DNA of 37,326 nt from a virus: the IMG/VR virus record IMGVR_UViG_3300049440_000240, positions 1 to 37,326 of that record. One strand, written 5' to 3'. Positions within the stretch are counted from its first letter, which is position 1. Every line of letters starts with the position of its first letter. Shown in pieces: positions 31,259-36,758 of the stretch. The notes below the pieces were generated by a model. That model made no database searches, was not told the DNA's origin, and saw nothing but the letters and a program-made list of their open reading frames with translations. The position numbers were made by a program, and so were the translations under genes.

Positions 31259-31659
31259 GCTTCAATCTTGGCGCGATCGCGCTGGCCAAGCAGATCGCTA
31301 CCGACCAAGGCCTCGACCCGGCAACCTTCTGCGGCCTGGTCGAGCGCGAGAGCTCTTGGAACAACTGGGCGATCCGCTACGAGCCAGCCTTCTTCCTGCG
31401 CTACATCATCCCGCTCGATCTGCAGGACACGACGGAGGAGCGCGCGCGTGCCTTCTCCTGGGGACCCTGTCAGATCATGGGGCAGCTGGCTCGGGAGCTC
31501 GGGTACAAAGGCGATCTCGCGAATCTGTGTGACTGGCAGGTCGGGCTCGAATGGGGAGCAAAGGCCCTGGCACATCGCGGAAGCCTGCAGGCCTACAACG
31601 GCGGCGGCAATCCGAATTACGCGGCCGAAGTCATGAAGCTGGCGGCATCTTATGCTTGA
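31255..31659 (+). CDS. Endolysin, SLT-type lytic transglycosylase
   Basis: 134 residues from GTG 31255. Catalytic-site motif VERESSWN places the general acid at E32. FSWGPCQIMGQLARELGY is the second SLT motif and AYNGGGNPNYAAEV the third. The enzyme cleaves the glycan strand of peptidoglycan to give 1,6-anhydro ends. No signal peptide is present, so it should need the holin to reach its substrate. Four-base overlaps couple it to the holin-like gene before. Confidence 0.85.
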   Translation: MSFNLGAIALAKQIATDQGLDPATFCGLVERESSWNNWAIRYEPAFFLRYIIPLDLQDTTEERARAFSWGPCQIMGQLARELGYKGDLANLCDWQVGLEWGAKALAHRGSLQAYNGGGNPNYAAEVMKLAASYA

Positions 31660-32341
31660 GCTGCTCTCGATCGCGTGGGTGCGGAAGGGGATCGAGGTCG
31701 CGCTGATCGTCGCTGCGATCGCAGGCGGCCTCTACGCGCTCTATCGCAAAGGCGAAGATGCTGGAAAAGCTACCGAAGCCTCGAGCCAGGTGCAGGCGTC
31801 GAAAGCGGAACTGGAGCGGGTCGAGTCCACGTTTCAGCAGCAGCTGACAGCTCAGGCGGCTACCGTAGATCAGGAGCGGGCGATCGTCGCCAGCCTGCTC
31901 GCACAGTTCGGCAAGCTGGGCAGCCAGGCGCAGGCTGCGGCCGCGGCGGGGGCCGCAGCAAAGCAGCAACTCGCAACTGTTCCGGACAATCAGATCCAGC
32001 AGGACCTCGAGGCCAAGCTGGGGGGGCCGCTTACTTCGCCGGCGATCCTACGCCTCGACGACTCGATTGTCACGGACTACCCGCACGTCAAGGAGCAGCT
32101 CACGGCCGTCGTTGGCCAGGTGACGGCTCTGCAGGGCGCGCAGGAGGCCCAGGCCAAGGAGCTCGTCGCCGTCGAGGCGCAGCGCGACGCTGGCATCACC
32201 GCGTACAACGAGATGCTCCCGCTCTACGCGCAGGCCTACAACGCTGCGGTCCCGCGGCGCCGTCATTTCTGGTGTTTGTGGATCTGCCGATCGAAGCCCC
32301 TCGCGCTCCCAGCGCCAGCGACTCTCAAAGCGATTAAATAG
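31652..32341 (+). CDS. Rz-like i-spanin candidate, C-terminus possibly frameshifted
   Basis: 229 residues. One membrane segment (VALIVAAIAGGLYALY, about 14-30) is followed by long Ala/Gln-rich coiled coil (35-110) and a second helical part (140-200), as in inner-membrane spanins. The start overlaps the endolysin stop. After about residue 200 the sequence becomes R/W/C-rich (RRRHFWCLWIC) and looks out of frame; the -1 frame from about 32250 reads more naturally (SFLVFVDLPIEAPRAP) to a stop at 32337. No nested lipoprotein Rz1 was seen. Confidence 0.55.
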   Translation: MLELLSIAWVRKGIEVALIVAAIAGGLYALYRKGEDAGKATEASSQVQASKAELERVESTFQQQLTAQAATVDQERAIVASLLAQFGKLGSQAQAAAAAGAAAKQQLATVPDNQIQQDLEAKLGGPLTSPAILRLDDSIVTDYPHVKEQLTAVVGQVTALQGAQEAQAKELVAVEAQRDAGITAYNEMLPLYAQAYNAAVPRRRHFWCLWICRSKPLALPAPATLKAIK

Positions 32342-32348
32342 AACGCGG

Positions 32349-32615
32349 TCACTTCGCGGGCGTCACGTCGGCCGGGTCGACGATCTCGGTGCGCGGAGCT
32401 GCGCCGGAGCTCTTGCCGCATGGGGACAGCCCGAACCTCGAGGCCGTGCTGGCGTCGTACGGACTGCAGGCCTGTCCAGTCTTGGTGTCGACCATCACGA
32501 TGTAGCCGCTCGTCGACGACGCCACCACGTAGCGGTGAGCCGGAAACTCCCGGCCGGCCAGGAACCCGATCAACAGGGCAGCGGAGATGGCAACGACAAC
32601 GCCTATGGGCTTCAC
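32349..32615 (-). CDS. Minus-strand membrane-anchored small protein
   Basis: 88 residues, GTG at 32615-32613, six bases after AGGGGG. An N-terminal membrane segment (IGVVVAISAALLIGFLAG) is followed by a periplasmic-looking domain with YIVMVDTKTGQACSPYD and two Cys. It ends eight bases from the convergent spanin-like gene, and it diverges from the XRE repressor. No family recognised. Confidence 0.65.
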   Translation of the reverse strand: MKPIGVVVAISAALLIGFLAGREFPAHRYVVASSTSGYIVMVDTKTGQACSPYDASTASRFGLSPCGKSSGAAPRTEIVDPADVTPAK

Positions 32616-32651
32616 GGGGAACCCCCTTGTCGCATTTGTACGATTATTTGC

Positions 32652-32681
32652 TTGACAGCCAAAACCACTAGGGCGTATCCT
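32652..32681 (+). promoter_or_regulatory. Sigma70-like promoter upstream of XRE gene
   Basis: TTGACA at 32652-32657, an 18-base spacer and TATCCT at 32676-32681. The region 32616-32755 is the most AT-rich non-coding stretch in the window and lies between divergent genes. CATAAT at 32702-32707 could serve as a second -10. Confidence 0.55.
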
Positions 32682-32735
32682 CTGCTTCGGTCATCGGGTC
32701 GCATAATGTATATGCCGACTTGGTAACGTAAGACC

Positions 32736-32756
32736 CGACGACCGACGAGGTCGTCG
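32736..32756 (+). promoter_or_regulatory. Inverted repeat over the XRE ribosome site
   Basis: CGACGACC (32736-32743) and GGTCGTCG (32749-32756) are perfect complements around GACGA. The right arm contains the GAGG-like ribosome site and reaches the first base of the GTG start. It may be the repressor's own operator or an mRNA hairpin that hides the start. A longer-range pair, CGGGTC (32695-32700) with GACCCG (32732-32737), could compete with it. Confidence 0.5.
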
Positions 32757-32968
32757 TGCCCAGCCGGCCCCCTGAAAAGAACGGCAATAATCTAGGCGCG
32801 CAGCTTCGCGCGTTTCGCCTCGAACGGAACCTCACCTACCGGCGCCTGGCCGCGTTGATCGGCGGCATTTCCCTCGACACTCTTCGGCGCGCCGAGCTTG
32901 GGAAGCACCTCAACGAGCGCACTGCCCACAAACTGAAAACTTTCCTGGAGGGCCTCGATGCGCGATAG
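32756..32968 (+). CDS. XRE-family helix-turn-helix repressor
   Basis: 70 residues from GTG 32756. Residues 12-66 read as a complete XRE/Cro HTH: LGAQLRAFRLERNLTYRRLA, then the recognition helix region GGISLDTLRRAELGK, then a closing helix TAHKLKTFLEG. It is only the DNA-binding domain, with no dimerisation or protease-sensitive part, so it is Cro-like in size. Its 3' 177 bases overlap a minus-strand gene. Confidence 0.75.
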   Translation: MPSRPPEKNGNNLGAQLRAFRLERNLTYRRLAALIGGISLDTLRRAELGKHLNERTAHKLKTFLEGLDAR

Positions 32969-33154
32969 CTCGAGGAGCTCCTTGCCGTGTTCGATCATCC
33001 AGCGAGCCTGCGCGGCCTCTGCATTCGCGTTCGTCCACTCCGAGAGCAACGTGGTGATCTGCTTTCTGAGATTTGCCGCGTGCGCCAACCGATTGAGCTC
33101 GAGCTCCCGTAAAGACACCTCGGACAGGGACAGCAGCATCTCGGCTGCGATCAC
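32792..33154 (-). CDS. Antisense-overlapping coiled-coil protein
   Basis: 120 residues, GTG at 33154-33152 with GGAGGAATCC directly upstream and a strong promoter behind it. Residues 1-65 form a long heptad-rich helix (LSEVSLRELELNRLAHAANL, then LLSEWTNANAEAAQARWMI). Residues 63-120 are encoded opposite the XRE gene and look less structured. Because start signals are excellent, the gene is judged real despite the overlap. It could be an antirepressor or a phage early protein. No family recognised. Confidence 0.6.
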   Translation of the reverse strand: MIAAEMLLSLSEVSLRELELNRLAHAANLRKQITTLLSEWTNANAEAAQARWMIEHGKELLELSRIEALQESFQFVGSALVEVLPKLGAPKSVEGNAADQRGQAPVGEVPFEAKRAKLRA

Positions 33155-33190
33155 GGATTCCTCCAGGGGATGGACCTCGGGGACGCCCCG

Positions 33191-33219
33191 TTATTATCCC
33201 GCCCACTACTGTTTGTCAA
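33191..33219 (-). promoter_or_regulatory. Strong sigma70-like promoter, minus strand
   Basis: On the minus strand, TTGACA (33214-33219) precedes GATAATAA: the -10 can be TAATAA (33191-33196, 17-base spacer) or GATAAT (33193-33198, 15-base spacer). It reads into the coiled-coil gene and onward antisense to the XRE repressor. Confidence 0.6.
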
Positions 33220-33238
33220 GTGGTACCGGAGCGCTGCG

Positions 33239-33517
33239 ATGGGAATAGAGAGGCTGCACCGCACGGCACGCGTCGCGCCCGAAGTCGCCGAGTACATCGA
33301 CGACGTGCGGTATTCGCGCTGGCCGCACCTGACGGTTTCCGAGGCCATCAATCTCATCCTGAACGAGCACCGCTTGCTCAACATGGCGGGGATTCTGGGG
33401 TCTTTTTCGCTCGGCAGTCAACGTGGACGTTGTCCACAGATCCCGCTCGAAACGCGTACTGATTCTTCGGGGGTTAGCGGCGCCGATCTCCCGAGGGAAG
33501 TGCAAAAGATTGCATAG
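33239..33517 (+). CDS. Possible ribbon-helix-helix-like DNA-binding protein
   Basis: 92 residues from ATG 33239, nine bases after GGAG. Residues 5-45 (RTARVAPEVAEYIDDVRYSR, then LTVSEAINLILNEH) have a short strand and two helices like RHH regulators. The rest is polar. It diverges from the minus-strand coiled-coil gene, so both may share the 33155-33238 control region. A TTGTCCACA sequence and overlapping short dyads lie within the gene near 33420-33438. Confidence 0.55.
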   Translation: MGIERLHRTARVAPEVAEYIDDVRYSRWPHLTVSEAINLILNEHRLLNMAGILGSFSLGSQRGRCPQIPLETRTDSSGVSGADLPREVQKIA

Positions 33518-33527
33518 GAGGATCTCG

Positions 33528-33722
33528 ATGCCCGGAAAACTGGAGCTCACCCCGAGTCAGCTGAACAGCCACGTCACCCAGATCATCGCGGAGAGCTGCG
33601 ACTGCAGCGCGTCCTGGGCGCAGCACCCGGGACCGATGAGCCAGCGCGAGATCGACGAGATCAAGGTGCGCTTCACCGAGCTGATGATGCGCTGCGTTGC
33701 GCCCGCGGAGGTCTCGCGGTGA
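33528..33722 (+). CDS. Small hypothetical protein
   Basis: 64 residues with a perfect TAGGAGGATCTCG site. Helical, with one C-x-C (ESCDCSASW). The stop overlaps the next start as GTGA. First gene of the rightmost early-looking operon. Confidence 0.65.
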   Translation: MPGKLELTPSQLNSHVTQIIAESCDCSASWAQHPGPMSQREIDEIKVRFTELMMRCVAPAEVSR

Positions 33723-33985
33723 GTGTCAGTTTCGAGCTCCTGGAATCGGTCGAGATCCCTCCGGCGCCGGACTGGCCGAAGTATTACGCGATCGGCAGCC
33801 ACGTGATCGCGCTTCGAAACACCGGGCGCGACGGCGAGTGGTACGTGATCGTCCGGCTCTGCCACGACGGCACGCGGGAGATCCTGCTGCAGTCGGAGAA
33901 GTGGGAGCTGATCTGGCGAAGCATGGTGTCGATCGCAACGAGCGTCACCAGCCACCGCCGGGCGGCGAAGGCCGCGCTGAACTGA
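33719..33985 (+). CDS. Hypothetical protein
   Basis: 88 residues from GTG 33719 in a GTGA overlap. Beta-rich (SHVIALRNTGRDGEWYVIV) with a basic C-terminal helix. No family recognised. Its TGA overlaps the next ATG. Confidence 0.6.
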   Translation: MSVSFELLESVEIPPAPDWPKYYAIGSHVIALRNTGRDGEWYVIVRLCHDGTREILLQSEKWELIWRSMVSIATSVTSHRRAAKAALN

Positions 33986-34251
33986 TGGCGACCTTCCTGG
34001 CTCACAAGTGGCACTGCCTGCACTGCGGCCTTGGCCGCACGTACGGGTCCGGCGAAGGCGAGCCGGAGACAAAGGAGGTGCAGCTCAACTGCGCGGCCTG
34101 CAAGGGCGTCACCCCGCACGCCTTCGAAGGCTTTCGCAGAACGGTTTGGAGGCCCTATCTCAGCAACGTCACGGAGCTACGCGACATTCGCAAAGGAGAA
34201 AAAACCGATGGCACAGCAAGAGCACCAGCAGACGAATCGACCACTGTTTGA
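33985..34251 (+). CDS. Zinc-ribbon protein overlapping the ATPase gene
   Basis: 88 residues from ATG 33985 (TGATG). C-L-H-C-G at 10-14 and C-A-A-C-K at about 36-40 form a zinc ribbon. The last 14 residues are encoded in an overlap with the ATPase gene in a different frame. Confidence 0.65.
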   Translation: MATFLAHKWHCLHCGLGRTYGSGEGEPETKEVQLNCAACKGVTPHAFEGFRRTVWRPYLSNVTELRDIRKGEKTDGTARAPADESTTV

Positions 34252-35452
34252 ACCGATCGCGGTGAACCAGACCAGCGTCAAGATCGGAGCGTTCGGGCCC
34301 CAGGGCAGCGGCAAGACCACCACGCTGTTCCTCCTGGCGCTCGGGCTTTCGCTCACCTACCACGACGGAGCACCGATCGGCTACCACGACACCGAGAACG
34401 GGTCCGACTTCATGAAGCAGATCGCCGACATCGAGGGCGTCCCGGTCCTGGTGCGCAAGAGCCGCAGCTTCACCGATATGTGTCAGGGCCTGGTGGAGCT
34501 CCGGGCGGCGAAGGCCTGCGTCTACCTCGAGGACTCGATCACGCACGACTGGACCGAACTGCTCGAGGCATTCAAGCGCAAGAAGAACATCACGAAGATC
34601 GAGATGAATCACTGGGGCGAGATCAAGCCCGAGTGGGCCAATGGCTGGGTCATTCCCATGCTCAACTCGCCGCTGCACGTGCTGATTGCCGGCCGCGCCG
34701 GCGCCGTCTACGAGGAGATCGAGCAGGAAGACGGGAGCAGCAAGAGCGGCGTCACCGGCACGAAGATGAAGGCCGAGGGCGACTTCGGCTACGAGCCCAA
34801 CCTGCTCTTCGAGATGTACGGCGAGCGGGTGCGGGTCAACGCCGACGGCGCGCCCGTCGCCGGCAGGAAGCGCTCCCCGAAGCGCGGGGGCAGTTTCGTC
34901 CACCACGCCTACATCCTCAAAGACCGCACGCGAGCCATCCAGGGCCAGGAGTTCACCTGGACCAACCTCAACGACTACAAAAAGGGCGACTGGAAGAAGG
35001 TCTTCTCCCGGTTCGAGCCCCACTTCAAATTCTTCAAGATCGGCAAGGGCGGCACGCAGCGCGCTCTGACCGATTCACCCTCGACCGAGGTCTTCGACAC
35101 CAACGGCAACGGCGAGTACTACCGCAACAAACGCCGGCGAGAGGTGGCGCTTGAGGAGATCGAGGGAACGATGTCGCTGCTCTGGCCGGGCAAGGACCAG
35201 AAGAGCATCAAGATCAAGCTGCTAGTGGTCGAGAAGCTCTTCGAGACGCGCTCCTGGACCAAGGTCACCGCGCTTCCCATCGAGAAGATCGAGCACGCGC
35301 TCAACGTGCTGCACATCTTCGAGATGCGCACCAAGTCGGTGCCGCGGGACGACGAGGAGGTCGTGATGCAGGCCTTCGATGAAGTGTTCGCCGGCGCGAA
35401 GGTCGGCCAACCAACAGCGGCCGGGGTTGCAGCCGCGGAGGTGACTCAGTGA
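34208..35452 (+). CDS. P-loop ATPase, RecA/Sak4-like recombination or replication protein
   Basis: 414 residues from ATG 34208 with AAAGGAG upstream. Walker A is GPQGSGKT (30-37) and a Walker B-like strand CVYLEDSITH follows near 104-112, with YHDTENGSDF between them. Such phage ATPases are linked to single-strand annealing and recombination. The C-terminal 200 residues form an extra domain (KDQKSIKIKLLVVEKLFETR near 330). No SSB or exonuclease partner was recognised nearby. Confidence 0.75.
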   Translation: MAQQEHQQTNRPLFEPIAVNQTSVKIGAFGPQGSGKTTTLFLLALGLSLTYHDGAPIGYHDTENGSDFMKQIADIEGVPVLVRKSRSFTDMCQGLVELRAAKACVYLEDSITHDWTELLEAFKRKKNITKIEMNHWGEIKPEWANGWVIPMLNSPLHVLIAGRAGAVYEEIEQEDGSSKSGVTGTKMKAEGDFGYEPNLLFEMYGERVRVNADGAPVAGRKRSPKRGGSFVHHAYILKDRTRAIQGQEFTWTNLNDYKKGDWKKVFSRFEPHFKFFKIGKGGTQRALTDSPSTEVFDTNGNGEYYRNKRRREVALEEIEGTMSLLWPGKDQKSIKIKLLVVEKLFETRSWTKVTALPIEKIEHALNVLHIFEMRTKSVPRDDEEVVMQAFDEVFAGAKVGQPTAAGVAAAEVTQ

Positions 35453-35655
35453 ACGACGGAACGGTCTACCGCATCGCGGTCAGCTACGAGCTCGAGATCG
35501 AGGACGCACAGAGCAACGGGGACGCCCTCTGCCAGGCAACGTATGCGATCCCAGCGGCGGCCAGGGCGGCGCACGTGTCCACCCGGGCCCGCTACAGAAA
35601 GCCACCCAAGACCACTGCGGTCCCAGCAGAGGACGCAGGAAGTCAGGCCACGTGA
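35449..35655 (+). CDS. Small hypothetical protein
   Basis: 68 residues from GTG 35449 in a GTGA overlap. A strand (YRIAVSYELEIED) opens the protein and a basic, Thr/Ala-rich tail closes it. No family recognised. Confidence 0.55.
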   Translation: MNDGTVYRIAVSYELEIEDAQSNGDALCQATYAIPAAARAAHVSTRARYRKPPKTTAVPAEDAGSQAT

Positions 35656-35900
35656 GTCCGTGCTCGATTGTGCGGCTGCCGGGCGGCGACAGGGCAATCG
35701 TGCACCACTCCGGCAGCCGCACGAAGTGCCGGTGGTGCGGGAAGTCTTCCACGAAGCTCTGTGACTTCGTGACCAGCTCCCCGCAGCAGGTCACGCACCG
35801 CAAAACCTGTGACGCTCCGATGTGCGACGCGCACGCGACGAGCAAGGGTCCAAATCTGGACCACTGCCCCGACCACCAGGCAGAGGCAGCCAATGCCTAA
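35652..35900 (+). CDS. Cys/His-rich zinc-binding protein
   Basis: 82 residues from GTG 35652 in a GTGA overlap. CRWCGKSSTKLCD and CDAPMCDAH, with a final HCPDH, give about eight possible ligands, enough for two zinc ions. The arrangement resembles treble-clef or B-box-like folds. Confidence 0.6.
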   Translation: MSPCSIVRLPGGDRAIVHHSGSRTKCRWCGKSSTKLCDFVTSSPQQVTHRKTCDAPMCDAHATSKGPNLDHCPDHQAEAANA

Positions 35901-36138
35901 GGGCAAGCCCTGGCCGCACGATACGCACGCCAAGATGGTCGAGGCGGGCTATCTGCACCAAGGCAATGCTCCGTGCTACGGGTGCGGGACCGAAATCTTG
36001 TGGTACCGCACCCCGAACGATCGGCGGATGCCGATGGAAAGGATGCCCGATGGAAGACTCCAGCCTCACTGGGCCAGTTGCAGAAGAGTCGGTGACTTTC
36101 GTGTGTCCGACGTGCGGGGCAGCAAAGCCGGAGACTGA
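35893..36138 (+). CDS. Small protein with single Cys pair
   Basis: 81 residues from ATG 35893, overlapping the previous stop. CYGCG near residue 28, a WASC near 61 and nearby His could form one zinc site. No family recognised. Confidence 0.55.
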   Translation: MPKGKPWPHDTHAKMVEAGYLHQGNAPCYGCGTEILWYRTPNDRRMPMERMPDGRLQPHWASCRRVGDFRVSDVRGSKAGD

Positions 36139-36262
36139 GCTCTGTCCGAGCTGCGGCCGCTGCATGGCCTGTCGCGCGCCCTGCTTCGGCTGCGGGATGT
36201 GTTTTGTCTGCTGCCCGAACGGGGGCGAGTGCCCGGAGGGCCAGGAATGGATCCCGTACTGA
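36050..36262 (+). CDS. 12-cysteine miniprotein, multiple zinc ribbon
   Basis: 70 residues from ATG 36050, overlapping the previous gene by 89 bases in another frame, with AAGGA before it. Twelve Cys occur between residues 19 and 61, mostly as C-x2-C pairs (CPTCG, CPSCGRCMAC, CFGCGMCFVCC). It can bind two or three metals. Double zinc ribbons or ferredoxin-like folds are possible; the pairs do not match a standard ferredoxin spacing. Confidence 0.6.
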   Translation: MEDSSLTGPVAEESVTFVCPTCGAAKPETELCPSCGRCMACRAPCFGCGMCFVCCPNGGECPEGQEWIPY

Positions 36263-36271
36263 GGAGGAAGC

Positions 36272-36472
36272 GTGAACGCAAGCGAACGCCTGCAGCTCGC
36301 TGAGCTCTTGCTCGAATTTCGCGCCCGCACGAAGCCGGCCGGTGCCGCGCAGCCGATCGAGCACTTCATGGACTACTACACGCGCCGGCGCACGGCGATC
36401 GCCTTCACCTGGGGTCTGCTGGCGGGGCTTTGCCTCGCGGCGCTGGCGCTCGTCGGTTACGCCATCCGTTGA
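36272..36472 (+). CDS. Tail-anchored small membrane protein
   Basis: 66 residues from GTG 36272 with GAGGAGGAAGC before it. A soluble helical half (ERLQLAELLLEFRARTK) precedes one C-terminal membrane segment (AIAFTWGLLAGLCLAALALV). Function unknown. Confidence 0.6.
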   Translation: MNASERLQLAELLLEFRARTKPAGAAQPIEHFMDYYTRRRTAIAFTWGLLAGLCLAALALVGYAIR

Positions 36473-36491
36473 CGCCGTCCGCGCGATTGAT

Positions 36492-36512
36492 ACCCTCCCG
36501 ACTCGGGAGGGT
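36492..36512 (+). promoter_or_regulatory. Hairpin hiding the cold-shock gene ribosome site
   Basis: ACCCTCCCG (36492-36500) and CGGGAGGGT (36504-36512) are perfectly complementary around a 3-base loop. The right arm contains the purine-rich ribosome site GGGAGGG and ends three bases before ATG 36515. Folding would block initiation until the stem opens. Confidence 0.65.
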
Positions 36513-36514
36513 TC

Positions 36515-36730
36515 ATGCCGCGACTGAAAGGAACGGTCAAGTGGTTTGCAGACGACAAGGGCTACGGCTTCATCCGACCCGAGACGGGCGACGATGTCTT
36601 CGTGCACTACTCCGAGATCCGGGGCTCGGGGCACCGGCATCTCGAGGCCGGGCAGACGGTCGCCTTCGATCTCGGGGAAGACATGCGCGGGCGAAGCATG
36701 GCCAAGGGTGTCGAGGTTTTGGACGGATAG
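36515..36730 (+). CDS. Cold-shock (CspA-family) protein
   Basis: 71 residues, full length for the family. RNP1 is KGYGFI (15-20) and RNP2 is DVFVHY (27-32); W10 and F11 complete the aromatic surface (GTVKWF). The protein binds single-stranded nucleic acid and melts RNA structure, and could help host or phage translation or origin opening. It is the last gene before the replication initiator. Confidence 0.93.
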   Translation: MPRLKGTVKWFADDKGYGFIRPETGDDVFVHYSEIRGSGHRHLEAGQTVAFDLGEDMRGRSMAKGVEVLDG

Positions 36731-36758
36731 CACGACCGCGAACCACGAAGAGGGCAGC

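Noticed and set aside
31675-32337. Nested outer-membrane spanin (Rz1) in another frame of the spanin-like gene
   Set aside because: No signal peptide with a lipobox Cys occurs in that frame. Only its final 30 residues look natural, which fits a frameshift better.
32958-33248. 96-residue + strand frame opposite the minus-strand coiled-coil gene
   Set aside because: Ser/Cys-rich composition, no ribosome site, and the minus strand has a full promoter and start.
33430-33438. DnaA-box-like TTGTCCACA within overlapping short dyads
   Set aside because: A single copy inside a coding gene, with no AT-rich neighbour or second box. The origin-like structure at 37049-37201 is far stronger.
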